A DNA stretch of 64,000 nucleotides from Zerene cesonia (GCF_012273895.1 NC_052111.1:6820001-6884000), one strand, 5' to 3'. Positions 47,212-59,737 are shown, counted from the stretch's first letter. Notes: generated from the letters alone by a model not told the origin. A program made the numbers and translations.

Positions 47212-49819
47212 TTAAATTATACGGTTGCTCTTTACCTCCGAATACTAGTCTGGAATATTGACTTTGCAGGCCCCAAACGCCGAGAAACCACTGGCCATGT
47301 TCTATTAGTAGTATTTAATTACGCAGGATCCTATTCAATTTGAAGAGGTAAAGCCTTTATAGCGAAAGGTCCTAAACTGGCCGTTATATGCAGCGAAATG
47401 TAATAAATACGACTTCAAAGCCAGTGGACACTTCGTTTACGAGCCAATTCTCTTTCAAATTAAAGGACAAAAGGGTTTCGCTTCCCACATTACCGAGGGC
47501 AAAGCTTCATTGCAGCCACTTACGTAGTTCGTTCACTTTGTAGTTACTGCGTTTTAAAATTCTTCTTTAGCTTCCTGTCACACCGAAATTATTGAAGTTT
47601 AGTTTAGTTCATCGAGTATCTTGCTGGTTTTTCTCAGTGGAAATGTTCTTTCGAATCGGCGGGAGACTTAAAAAATACATAATATTTCAGAGTTCTTGTA
47701 AGAATTCTTTAAATTTTATACGTTACTTTTACTAAAATTGCAGTATTATATCACGTATATTGTAAAGAGACAATATACGTATAGAATAATAGAAATAAAA
47801 AGTGACGGATCAGAACTGTCCAAAGCGGAGTTTTGTACCCACACATACTCGCCTGTGATTCAACCTCAGATTATAAAATATGATTCAAAAATGATAGCAA
47901 TCTATTATGTCCAAAATTAAATTATTGTAATCGTAATTATTGTAATAGGTACAAAATTTAATTATGGTTAAATAAAACATTTCATACCTCACACGGAAAT
48001 CAACTTGATTATTCACAAATTTAATAACACATTAATCAAATAAAGCGCATAAATGAACCGAAATGTGTATAACAATTCGTTTGTACGAAGTAAATTCCTC
48101 TAAAGTTCAATAATGTTTCAATAAAGAGATACAGCGTAGCTGAGACCGCAACAATGCAACGTGCCAGTAATGGCAGCCGTAAATAACACTCGCAACTTAT
48201 AAGTGTAGTAATAAACTTTTTAGTGTATGATTTAATGAGTTAATTATCAATGTTTTATAGCGTTAGCTACGATGCAATATGGATGCTGTTTGACTGGGGC
48301 GTCGTTTATAGGGAGGGTACTGAAATTTGCAGTCGGAAATCTCTGCTTTGAGTCACGTTAAATTAGTTGACTTATTGGAATGAACGTTCGAGCAAATAAA
48401 TACCTCTTCTAAAGCAATTTGCTATCTTAACTATAATAACAATATAAAATATGAAGTCATGGCTTCATAAGCACAATATTATATTATTTTTAAATGCAAA
48501 TATACAAAAAAGAGAAAATATTAAATTGTCTTAGTGACGGATGATGTAAAGAGACAACGGTGTAACAAAATCCATCGCAATTTAAGTAGCAATAGAGCAA
48601 TGCATTCCGACTTCAGCAATTATTTCAGTTTTGACTTGTTCGAAGTTTGCGAAGTTTCAGTATCGTTTGAGAATGACGGCGAATTGAGCGCCGATTGTAC
48701 TTCCTTTCATAATTGTTTTAAGAATTTTAGTTTGTTTTATAGTGAAAGCTAGCCCTTATATTTTTTCAACTTTTAATAGGTATTTTTCAAATTATTCGAT
48801 TTTTAAAAAGCTATATTAACGGTTTACTCAAATTTAAGATTAGTAATCAATCGTGGATAGAATGATCGTAATGATACTATGTAGATGATTATAATTTAAA
48901 GGATTAAGATTAAACAATTTATCTGAATACTTATTTCAGGTAAGTAATAATTTTAACATTCTTATTTCCCATTCCTATTTATAATATACATCAAATTTCA
49001 AAGCTACCATCATAAACAAGCACAACTAATTAATACATTGAAATTTCTTCATTATTGTGACGTTTACTAAAAGCCACTCGAGATATAAAATAAAGGGTTT
49101 ATGTGTAAATATCATGCTACCTGTGACGCTAATTCGCATGACTGTCCACCGTTTGATCAAGTTCTGGTACAAAATGCAAGTTATCAACAAAGGTTTAAAT
49201 ATTATTAGAAGTTGTGAAAAATTAGACTATACGTCAAAATATTCATTTTTTGGTCTATAAAAGGGTAAAATTATAATAAAATAAATGCTCTTTTATGAGA
49301 CAATTTCATAATCATTCTGTCAATAAAGGTATTTGTATAAAAATATAGTTTGTTTATATTCTGTTGTCATTTTATATTTTAAAACTCTGGTACAATTATA
49401 ATATTTCATCTTCTACTATGTAGGTAACACAAGATAACTATCATAGGCACTATTACACTCTAAAAAATGTAGCATTTCTATCATTTTACCGAAACTAATT
49501 TTAGAATCACTCAAAACTCTAAACCTTATAATTTAAGACAAACATAATCACCAATATTAACGCGACTTTCTAGGTTTACGACTTGGAAACGACGCGCTAA
49601 GCGGTGAATTATGTAGGCGGAATGTTCCACATCATTTATTATTTTTAAAGTGTACGTCACTGTTAAGTAAACGTGCATTAATAAATTGGATAAATAAAAA
49701 CGTAACAATGCCTTTTAATGTTACAAGACTAAAAAACTTATAAACTACTTATTTATTTGTTAAATTATATTAATTTTTCAAAATGTATGTATAACTAGGG
49801 TGAACGGCATCTGGAGATC
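47212..49819. other. Non-coding, with a less AT-rich patch at 47240-47535
   Basis: Short open frames at 47738, 48534 and 49057 have no recognisable domain. Confidence 0.5.
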
Positions 49820-49985
49820 CGTTTACTCTTTCCCGCCATTTCTAGTCAATTGCTTCTTTCTGTTGACAATCATCTTCTTATTACCCCTTATAAGCAGGAA
49901 ATGCATTTCCAGAGACACATACCTCTAGATATGTTCATGGGCGGTGGTGACACCTACTACCAGGCGATCCACAAAAATAAAAATA
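49820..49985 (+). mobile_element. LINE/SINE 3' end fragment, degenerate
   Basis: Contains TGTTCATGGGCGGTGGTGAC and CAGGCGATCCACAAAAATAA. It is the most diverged copy of the family in the window. Confidence 0.6.
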
Positions 49986-50229
49986 TCTGTATAGATAGCA
50001 TTAATACATTGTATCTTTTTTAGTATGTTTTTTACACACGGAGTAATTAAGTTTCGGTAGTTGATGCGATACCGACGTAGTTGATATGCAAATTATATTA
50101 ACTTTGTTGTATGAAATTTAGTGGAAAAAGTCTTTGTGGACTGAAGGTGAGTGTGATATTTCGGGAGTTGTAGTAAAACGAACTGTTCGGTGCCACGTTT
50201 TATTTCCAAGAGAGAGAGGCACAAAGGCG

Positions 50230-51229
50230 NNNNNNNNNNNNNNNNNNNNNNNNNNNNNNNNNNNNNNNNNNNNNNNNNNNNNNNNNNNNNNNNNNNNNNN
50301 NNNNNNNNNNNNNNNNNNNNNNNNNNNNNNNNNNNNNNNNNNNNNNNNNNNNNNNNNNNNNNNNNNNNNNNNNNNNNNNNNNNNNNNNNNNNNNNNNNNN
50401 NNNNNNNNNNNNNNNNNNNNNNNNNNNNNNNNNNNNNNNNNNNNNNNNNNNNNNNNNNNNNNNNNNNNNNNNNNNNNNNNNNNNNNNNNNNNNNNNNNNN
50501 NNNNNNNNNNNNNNNNNNNNNNNNNNNNNNNNNNNNNNNNNNNNNNNNNNNNNNNNNNNNNNNNNNNNNNNNNNNNNNNNNNNNNNNNNNNNNNNNNNNN
50601 NNNNNNNNNNNNNNNNNNNNNNNNNNNNNNNNNNNNNNNNNNNNNNNNNNNNNNNNNNNNNNNNNNNNNNNNNNNNNNNNNNNNNNNNNNNNNNNNNNNN
50701 NNNNNNNNNNNNNNNNNNNNNNNNNNNNNNNNNNNNNNNNNNNNNNNNNNNNNNNNNNNNNNNNNNNNNNNNNNNNNNNNNNNNNNNNNNNNNNNNNNNN
50801 NNNNNNNNNNNNNNNNNNNNNNNNNNNNNNNNNNNNNNNNNNNNNNNNNNNNNNNNNNNNNNNNNNNNNNNNNNNNNNNNNNNNNNNNNNNNNNNNNNNN
50901 NNNNNNNNNNNNNNNNNNNNNNNNNNNNNNNNNNNNNNNNNNNNNNNNNNNNNNNNNNNNNNNNNNNNNNNNNNNNNNNNNNNNNNNNNNNNNNNNNNNN
51001 NNNNNNNNNNNNNNNNNNNNNNNNNNNNNNNNNNNNNNNNNNNNNNNNNNNNNNNNNNNNNNNNNNNNNNNNNNNNNNNNNNNNNNNNNNNNNNNNNNNN
51101 NNNNNNNNNNNNNNNNNNNNNNNNNNNNNNNNNNNNNNNNNNNNNNNNNNNNNNNNNNNNNNNNNNNNNNNNNNNNNNNNNNNNNNNNNNNNNNNNNNNN
51201 NNNNNNNNNNNNNNNNNNNNNNNNNNNNN
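50230..51229. other. 1000-N scaffold gap
   Basis: Placeholder gap. The left flank holds a short open minus-strand stretch; the right flank resembles that of the next gap. Confidence 0.97.
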
Positions 51230-52234
51230 TGACAGATTCGAAATTCAAATGTAATATTTTTTTATAATTAAGTGTAACAGTATTTATGGCCAGACTAAGT
51301 AGATACCTTAATATGTTTATATCATAGTTAGGGCAGGTTCGAAAACTCACCTACGTGTTTGCATATCGCATACAATACATTTTAGACAAATAAATAGAAA
51401 GATTTACAATGAATTTGTTCTCAATTACACACGCAATACAATACAAAATATGATGTTTTTTAAATATTGTGTATTCCAAACAGCTTTTTTGCAGTCACAT
51501 AATATACGCTTAAGTATGATATTCATATTAAAATTAGCTAAAACTAACAAAATATCATATTTGGCTGTTATTCCCTTGCACCCGCATTAACTATTAGAAA
51601 ACTTTCATGTACACCGACCCTTGTGATCGTGTCAAGTACAGTTTAGTGTCTTCCCAGCACCACCCAACATGTACAATGTAACGAAGCAGATTCTCTCCAC
51701 ATTGTAATTGAGTGTTGCGCTCCGTAGCTCTGAGATACGTCATTAAAGTTGTGTAATAGCTTTATTTACTGAGAAAACGTATAACGTGGAAATTTAGAAC
51801 AATACTGTTGTTACGAGTTAAATTTTCAGCTGTTCTGAACAGTGGCAAAGAACACATAAAAACATTTTGTAAAGAAATACATAAAATATCAACAGAATGA
51901 ATGAAACTAGGGACTCGAATTTCAGGGATGAAATGATGGAAGATTTTTTATTTTTGAATCCAATGAGGTAATATGTGTTTATTTAAGACATTATATTGAA
52001 AGTATTGTGGAAGTATCAACTGCTATCATATGGAGCACCGAACTCATACTTGTAAGTAACTAACTCGTAATTAAAAGAAAAAAGGTGATGGATCATAAAT
52101 CAGCACAAAAAACTGATCACCCACTTGCCCGGAAACCAACATAATGTATCAATCTCACTGTGACGTATGTATAATCTGTATTTGTTAACTTTGCATAGAG
52201 GGTACATCGAAATATTTTGTAATCTGTACGCGCG
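51230..52234. other. Non-coding between two gaps
   Basis: Nothing recognised apart from the shared 25-base block at 51277. Confidence 0.5.
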
Positions 52235-53234
52235 NNNNNNNNNNNNNNNNNNNNNNNNNNNNNNNNNNNNNNNNNNNNNNNNNNNNNNNNNNNNNNNNNN
52301 NNNNNNNNNNNNNNNNNNNNNNNNNNNNNNNNNNNNNNNNNNNNNNNNNNNNNNNNNNNNNNNNNNNNNNNNNNNNNNNNNNNNNNNNNNNNNNNNNNNN
52401 NNNNNNNNNNNNNNNNNNNNNNNNNNNNNNNNNNNNNNNNNNNNNNNNNNNNNNNNNNNNNNNNNNNNNNNNNNNNNNNNNNNNNNNNNNNNNNNNNNNN
52501 NNNNNNNNNNNNNNNNNNNNNNNNNNNNNNNNNNNNNNNNNNNNNNNNNNNNNNNNNNNNNNNNNNNNNNNNNNNNNNNNNNNNNNNNNNNNNNNNNNNN
52601 NNNNNNNNNNNNNNNNNNNNNNNNNNNNNNNNNNNNNNNNNNNNNNNNNNNNNNNNNNNNNNNNNNNNNNNNNNNNNNNNNNNNNNNNNNNNNNNNNNNN
52701 NNNNNNNNNNNNNNNNNNNNNNNNNNNNNNNNNNNNNNNNNNNNNNNNNNNNNNNNNNNNNNNNNNNNNNNNNNNNNNNNNNNNNNNNNNNNNNNNNNNN
52801 NNNNNNNNNNNNNNNNNNNNNNNNNNNNNNNNNNNNNNNNNNNNNNNNNNNNNNNNNNNNNNNNNNNNNNNNNNNNNNNNNNNNNNNNNNNNNNNNNNNN
52901 NNNNNNNNNNNNNNNNNNNNNNNNNNNNNNNNNNNNNNNNNNNNNNNNNNNNNNNNNNNNNNNNNNNNNNNNNNNNNNNNNNNNNNNNNNNNNNNNNNNN
53001 NNNNNNNNNNNNNNNNNNNNNNNNNNNNNNNNNNNNNNNNNNNNNNNNNNNNNNNNNNNNNNNNNNNNNNNNNNNNNNNNNNNNNNNNNNNNNNNNNNNN
53101 NNNNNNNNNNNNNNNNNNNNNNNNNNNNNNNNNNNNNNNNNNNNNNNNNNNNNNNNNNNNNNNNNNNNNNNNNNNNNNNNNNNNNNNNNNNNNNNNNNNN
53201 NNNNNNNNNNNNNNNNNNNNNNNNNNNNNNNNNN
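52235..53234. other. 1000-N scaffold gap
   Basis: Placeholder gap. Right-flank block 53282-53306 matches 51277-51301 at 22 of 25 bases. Confidence 0.97.
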
Positions 53235-54250
53235 AAGTAATAAATGTTATTTGCAGTTAACAATTTTCTTTTTTCTTTATTACAATATTTATGGCAAGAC
53301 TAGGTACATGTTCCTGACATAACAGTCAACTACTGTAGCACAAACTCTGTCTAGATTACACGCCTTCTGTAACAGAGGTCGTTGCTAAAAAGGCAGAATG
53401 TTGACGGAAATTGAAATTGAGTTCCATAGAGATTGTGTTAAACTTGCTGTTTGAGTAAACTTCGTATTTGTTTGAGGTTTTCTCTGAATTGGAGGTGAAA
53501 TTCGAAATGAGAATCCACTAGGAGTTGCTGAGATCAAAGTTTAGGAAATGGGATTTCTTGCGAACTGAAATTATTATTCATGTTGCTATAATTATGGAAG
53601 TTACGTATGGAAAGATAATAATATTTTCAATGTAGCTAAATTGTATCTTATATTTATTTAATACACTTACACTGTCCTTAAGCCTACACCAAAATAGTAA
53701 CATATCTTATCTAAATACTAATGAATCTATATAAAATTCCAAAAAAATGTATTTTATTCAGTAGATAATCCATATTATCCCTAATGTTCTAATAAAAGTT
53801 ATCTAATGAAGTTGTCTAATCTATTGTTTACATTAAAGTCTGTGGAAACCTATAAAATCCACGCAACCAGATAAACTATAAGCATGCAATTTAAATACTA
53901 ACATATAATCACCACTGCTATCCGAACGCTACCGAACAATATAACAGAATGGTGCAGCGGTGAGCGGCCGTCACTAGCAAGCGATTTCCTAAATCAGATT
54001 GCATTTTGCGGTGGAGGACTGCTTAAACGGAATATTAAATGAGTTTTATAATTTGGATCTAGTTAACGCTGTGGTTGAGTTGGATAAGGAGTTGTAGAAT
54101 AAAAGTAAAAATGTGAGATTTACTCGAAAAGTTTTTTATAACTACTAATAACAATAACAATGCGAGAGCGTGTCAAGGTCTAGAAAAAAAGCATTTTTTA
54201 CTATAGATGTTTTTAAGATTACTTTAAATAGGAAACAATATTCTAATTAA
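53235..54250. other. Non-coding
   Basis: A GC-richer patch at 53925-54020; no gene. Confidence 0.5.
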
Positions 54251-54480
54251 CTAGCGGTCACCGATTCACCCGTGGTACGGTTTTTTCTCCATAAGAACCT
54301 TCCTTGTGCCTAAATAAAAACGATAAATAAAAAAATTTGCTGAATTAGCCGAAACGATCTCGAGTTTCATGTTTAGCAACACATTTGGCGATTTCACTAC
54401 ATAGTATAAGACAAAGTCGTTTTCTCTGTCCCGGTCCCTGTATGTATGTTTAAATCTTTAGAACTACGCAACGGATTTTG
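54251..54480. mobile_element. Two adjacent interspersed-element fragments
   Basis: 54251-54395 starts CTAGCGGTCACCGATTCACC and contains AGCAACACATTTGGCGATTT. 54397-54480 is the reverse of the element at 35190/35651 (ACTACATAGTATAAGACAAA, GTCGTTTTCTCTGTCCC, GAACTACGCAACGGATTTTG). A Helitron-like copy follows at 54602. Confidence 0.5.
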
Positions 54481-54601
54481 ATGGGCAACGGATGGTGGCG
54501 AACAGAACAACCCGATAAGCACAAATAGTTCATAAAAATCAGTTCATTCGTTTCGTAGGAGTATGGTAATTAACATTGTGACACGAGAATTTTATAATAT
54601 A

Positions 54602-54803
54602 CTAGCTGCGCCCCACGTTTTCACCCGCGTAAGTCCATATCCCGTAGGGATATCGGAATAAAAAGTTTCCTATATGATATTCCAGTTGTCCAGCTGTCTA
54701 CGTACCAAATTTTAATTTCAATCGGTTCAGTAGTCTTTGCGTGAAAGAGCAACAAGCACACACACATCCTTACAAACTTTCGCATTTATAATATTAGTAG
54801 GAT
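54602..54803 (-). mobile_element. Non-autonomous Helitron-like element
   Basis: A|CTAGCTGCGCCCC, hairpin slightly decayed (CACGTTTTCACCCGCG), and ATATTAGTAGGA|T at the other end. Confidence 0.82.
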
Positions 54804-56032
54804 ACATATATATAGATGTTAATTATACTCGTATATAAAAATAAAGACGCATGCGTGCGAAAGGAGACACTAGTTCCGAGAAATAATTTAGAATCAACAT
54901 TATATAAAGAGTGTTAAAACTTAATAGTGTCATTTAGAAGAGTAAAACAAGCAATCCATATTCAAGCAATATAACATGAGATCCAAGAATATTCGAGAAT
55001 TCCCGGGTAACTCAAGCCAGGGCAAAGTATCCTGGTTACATGAGATTTGGGGCTTCAACGGACAATATTTGCCCGGCTCGAAATATGAGATAATGTATTT
55101 GGTTTGAGATAAAATCGGGTATTTACCTTCAAAGGTTATGTAGGATGTTGTATGGATTCCATCAATATTATTGTTTGCAAAACATTTGCGGATTGTAACA
55201 AAAGCTTTCAACGATGTTTATAAAGTATTGTAAATTGTTATTCATAAAATCATATTATAGAACAATCTATAATAATTTGTTTCGGTTATCAAGTATACAA
55301 GACATTAATTAAATGTATATTTAAATAGTAAATTTACAATGCCTTAATATGCTTTAACAAAGTTACAATTAGCGGAGATAGTGAATTTGTACTCCTTTCC
55401 GATATCACAATTGTCTTCTAATAAAAATGTAGAACTGTATTTACAAATAAATTACAGAGACTTAACACATAAAATCACAATTACATGTTATATATATTTG
55501 CACTGAATGCATAAAGAAATTTAGATAAATTTAGTCAGGAATTCAATTCAGTTTGCTCGCGTCAAAAAGTAGCACAAAACAAATATGAGACTATACATCA
55601 ACTTGAATTAAACATTTCCAACGCAATATTATTACGAATATCCGTTCGTTTATCGAAATTCACCATAAAATAATCAATTTGGTAGCGTACATCGGATGTT
55701 TGTTCAGAACAAACGTATTCCTTAAGTAAAGTAAACAGATCCTTCCAATAATGACGTGGCTTGAGTCATGCCCGTATTTATAGATGGTCGATACATGTTT
55801 CATGAATAGGGTTTGTAGATTTGTGAATGAATTTTTGATTCAGTCTTTAAATCAAGTGTTGCTAAAATATTACAGTTGGTGTCCTAAAACTGGTGTTGAA
55901 ATGGTATGTGAAATAGTAATCTCATGAAAGGTTGCGGGGTAGAAATCGCTGTAGGCGATAAAATCGGTTTTAATTAAATGCTCCCTTGCATAAAACAGGA
56001 ATCTTGATATTCGGGCGAAGCCAAGACCAGCG
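54804..56032. other. Non-coding
   Basis: A minus-strand frame 54930-55211 (93 codons) without recognisable domain. Confidence 0.5.
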
Positions 56033-56190
56033 TCTAGTCTTCTAATACATAAAATTCTCCGAAACGGCTTGACCGATTCTTATGAAATTTTGTGTGCATA
56101 TCAGGTATGTTTGAGAATCGGCTAACATCTATTTTTCATAAGTCTAAATAATCAGAGTAAGGCAGAACAGCGTTTGCCGGGTGCAGCTAG
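56033..56190 (+). mobile_element. Short interspersed element ending CTAG
   Basis: CGAAACGGCTTGACCGATTC near one end, and GCGTTTGCCGGGTGCAGCTAG at the other, followed by T. Same architecture as the Helitron-like group, different body. Confidence 0.55.
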
Positions 56191-58865
56191 TTTGTCTATA
56201 AAAAACTTGGCGATTGCATGAAACAATATAAGTACAAGTAATATTTATATTAAATTAAATCGATTAGTACGATTGCCAAGATTAATTATATTATTTTGTC
56301 CTTTTGATGACCCGTTTTGACGTCGAGCACGCATAGGTTTTGAGGAATAAAAATTGGTGTTACTTATAATATAGAAAGAAAATAAAAAAAAAAATAGAAA
56401 ATTAAAACCGTACCCATAACATCATAATATTCATAACGATATAGTTCCAGGAAATTATTCAAATGATCAAACTTCTAAAATACTAGACAACTTTCGAATG
56501 GTAGAATAATTATAGCAAGGGAAACTTACCGCAAAGAGTATTTATTAGTTAGTCATGTTTTTGTAGCTAAATATTGATTATATTGTAACTTAGAAAGGCT
56601 GTAATTAAAAAGAAATAAGGAAAAGTTACTTCGACTTTGTGTCAATCAAATTCTATATTTTCACATATGAACCTTTCAATAATATTAGGATGGATTAGCT
56701 ACACACATAATATTACGATGAGTCTATATTCTTATGTCTATTCTTATGTCTGTATTAAAACAGATTAGATCTATAACAAAACAAAGTACTCAACGATTAA
56801 ATTATTCTCGATCCAAAGAGAATAATAAATGCACCAAACATAGCTCTAAACTTCATATTCGAATGAACATTTTATTTTTAAAAATTAAATCGTACATAAA
56901 AGTTTGCGACGAACATGCATAGCACGCGTACTCTACGCCTGCACGAGTTTCTGGAATTTTCCGATAGAGTGCACAACGAAGCGTTCAGTATCGTATACAT
57001 GAAGATCTATACGATGTAGAGACACCTCTCTTAAAATAATTGAAACGTTTTAACATAAATCAACTTGTTATATGTTAATTTATACTAACACAGATCTAAT
57101 AAAGATTGGTTATACGGAATTACTAAGTAGTGTATAACTCTCAATACGAATGTGTTTAACGTGGCTGCTCTAATTTTTCGTATATCTGCGATAGTGTCTG
57201 AGCGGCATACTGTAAGGATAATAAAATATAATTATCATGAGCATTCGCACGAACAATCTGATATTCAGTCAATATTTTGTTGTTATTTCACCAGACAATA
57301 TGTGTTTTCATACTTTATATGAGATAATTGAGGAATACGTTTTTATATTTAATACAAATTGGATTACTTTTCGCTACGACCGATACTAGTTTATTGTGCT
57401 TATTTATAGCCGTTGCTGTTATTAATCCTTAACGAATAAAAATAATATGAAATTTAAGCTTGCTCCTACATATCATCTCTGTTATAATAATAAGAATTAT
57501 TTACTTAAAGTTCAGTGTGTTCTATTTTTGAAAGTAATTTTTTAGATTTTTTTTCTTCAATCGTTTATCCATGTTACAATAACATTTTTAGTAATATTAT
57601 GTTAAAATCTACCCTATTTATAATTTTGAAGAGTAAGTGAGAGAAGAAATGAAAGACCGTTTTTGAATGACATGAAACAATGAAAAAGACACAACAAAAC
57701 TGGTGTACTCACATACCTGCTTTGTACAACTCGTATGATACCAGAAAATTGTGGCCCCGTTGAGAAATCTATGAACAAAATAAACTGTGCATCTTAATGT
57801 TTTACATCATTCGCTATGTTAAAACGAAGGGATATTGCAGTAACTTTCTGCTTATTAAGCGAGTTAATCCATCAGTGCCGTAAGCGCGATCCGATTATTT
57901 ATACATTCTCACTAATCTTAACTAGACCAGGTTTTCCGAGAAACTTTTGTGATTTATTGTTTTGTGTACAATTGCAAATATTTCGTAATGTAACGTTTAG
58001 CCTCTAGCTTTTTTTGTTTTGTCTTTATAATATTATGCTTTTGAGTGTTTATGTTTTGACTAGTGGCCTACGCTTTCTTTTAACCTATCGAAATTTATAC
58101 AAAGATTTATTACAGGAGTAGGTATAACAAGCCTATCCAAATTAATAAAAAATCAATGTATTCTGTTAGGGTTTCCAGTGCAAATCAATCTAACGGATAC
58201 GTAAACGAGTTGTTAATGTCCTATACTAAATTGATTTAGAATTACGCAAAATACATGTTTCCAGAAACTTCTATATTAAATAAAGTAAAAAAATTAGCTA
58301 TAGCAAAATAGAAGAGTAAATATCAATGTCATCTGTTTCATTACAAATTCAAACTGTAAGTTTATAAAGGCGAAGTAATTTCATTAGTGCCATGCGAACA
58401 GGCCTAATGCGCAGCGGAAGCGTCGCTCCCCTGAGATAAACTCAATTAATTCACTTTATAAGTCTTCGTCGATGAAAGCCTTTCAATTTTTAACGCATTT
58501 ACACGCTGTCGGCAGGGCACTTCACTGTATCACTGATTTTTGAAATTCAATTACGGATAGAGAAAGCTCAATTTCGGCCGGTTCGTTTTGAAATGTTTTT
58601 CCATTGTATAAAATTTATACATAATATTTAAAAGGTTATAGATACTTTGGACACGACACTATTAATAAAAAAATAAGTGACAGCTATAAGTGATAATCCA
58701 TATTCCACACTAATCTATTATAATATTATGTAATTAGTGAAAATAATAAAGTAACGGTAAATAAGGCAAACAGTTGTCACCGTTATTTATAATTTTTAAA
58801 CTGGTTCACTGCAAAATTTTGTGTCTACAAATTTCTACAAACATGATATAATTATTACGGAGACG
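56191..58865. other. Upstream flank of the RYK-like gene, non-coding
   Basis: AT-rich, no gene recognised. 58380-58600 is less AT-rich and free of known repeats, a possible regulatory segment. Confidence 0.45.
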
Positions 58866-59010
58866 GTCTCCCCGTGACCACGCTCGCTGTAAAGTGTTCG
58901 AAACGTCGGGTTAATAATATAATGAATAAATCGCGTTTAAAATCCGTTGAAAAGTTTTTAATTTCTAAATGTATAATACTCGCGTGAAACCAAACACAAG
59001 AAAATACTAT
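58866..59010 (+). repeat. 145-bp dispersed repeat, copy B, just upstream of the RYK-like promoter
   Basis: Homologous along its whole length to 20501-20645. It lies about 140 bp before the TATAAA at 59149. Confidence 0.75.
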
Positions 59011-59139
59011 GATATAAATATATATCTACAAACATGATATATATAATAATATTAAGTATAGACACAAAAATATCTTTCGTAAGTCAATTCTTTTTTTCTT
59101 GTTGAACTTGCAGTTTACCGATACTCTTTCAAGGTGCAA

Positions 59140-59335
59140 ACCTTGCAGTATAAAGCAAGTTCACACTATGCAAGGGTTGGTTAAAGTGCGCATGACAACA
59201 CGTAACTTGTTGGCGCTACGAGTATCCGAACGCCACGGCAGTGCGGCGTGGTGTCGCGGTCGCCCGACCCGTATCCAGACACTTTCCCGCGTTTTGAGTT
59301 CACAATTCCGCGAAACGCGATCGAGGTTTGAAATT
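59140..59335 (+). promoter_or_regulatory. Candidate promoter / first non-coding exon of the RYK/Derailed-like gene
   Basis: This stretch is clearly richer in GC and CpG than its AT-rich surroundings, especially 59205-59320. It begins with a TATAAA at 59149-59154. It lies about 300-480 bp upstream of the signal-peptide ATG and about 170 bp upstream of the acceptor-like TAG. A frame is open from 59099 to 59377 but resembles no protein I know, and the composition alone explains it. The promoter or 5' exon role is inferred from position and composition. Confidence 0.35.
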
Positions 59336-59504
59336 GGAATTCCATTTTTTTTGTTTAAATATTTAAAATCTGTTTAATTATCGTCATATTAATATTTCTC
59401 TGCTAATAAATTTATTAATAATTTAATGTTATTTTATAATTTCATTTTATAAATATATATTTTTATTCAATTTATTACCCCCAAATCTTTTGTGTTATCT
59501 GTAG

Positions 59505-59628
59505 CAAGAAAACTTTTCGCGGGTATACTCAAAAAAAAAAATGGATGCAACATAGTTCCATATAGCAGAGCTTGTGAAAATGAACAGTAAAGTGAAATTG
59601 AAAATGATAGAACAGTGAGTTATTAGTA
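59505..59628 (+). promoter_or_regulatory. 5' leader of the RYK/Derailed-like gene with upstream ORFs
   Basis: A pyrimidine-rich tract ending in TAG at 59502-59504 looks like a 3' splice site, so the leader probably starts at 59505 after a 5' UTR intron. Before the main ATG there are upstream ATGs at 59541 (stop 59553-59555), 59545 (stop 59563-59565), 59580 and 59604, the last two sharing the stop at 59616-59618. All close before 59629 and none is in the main frame. Such upstream ORFs often reduce translation of the main frame. The extent of the leader is inferred. Confidence 0.45.
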
Positions 59629-59737
59629 ATGGCGTGTAAAAGACTGATCTTCGTTTGGGCGGTCTGGCTCGCGTTGCCCCTGGCAACGGGCCATCTCAAC
59701 GTACTTATCAGTCAAGCTGAAGTTATGAAACTTTTAG
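59629..59737 (+). CDS. drl: First coding exon of a RYK/Derailed-family Wnt receptor (partial gene)
   Basis: This exon encodes 36 codons plus one base. Residues 1-21 form a signal peptide: Lys4 and Arg5, a hydrophobic core (LIFVWAVWLALPLA) and a likely cleavage site after Gly21. The next residues, HLNVLISQAEVMKLLG, resemble the start of the WIF domain in insect Derailed/Doughnut and vertebrate RYK, where a similar HLN..(I/L)S..EV.(R/K)LLG stretch precedes the conserved AELYYVR block. The frame ends at G|GTAAGT (donor at 59738), phase 1. An in-frame TAG at 59608-59610 and a purine at -3 support this ATG. Known for the family: single-pass receptors with a WIF ectodomain that bind Wnt5-type ligands in axon guidance and carry a catalytically impaired kinase domain. 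Those later exons are not in the window. The family call rests on a short peptide remembered from the family, and which paralogue (derailed, Drl-2 or doughnut) cannot be decided, so the symbol is provisional. Confidence 0.68.

Noticed and set aside
50118..53263. Four long frames over two gaps
   Set aside because: Created by N runs. The short flanking codons match nothing I recognise.
59495..59686. 63-codon minus-strand frame
   Set aside because: Antisense of the RYK-like leader and exon; the plus strand has the signal peptide, WIF start and splice donor.
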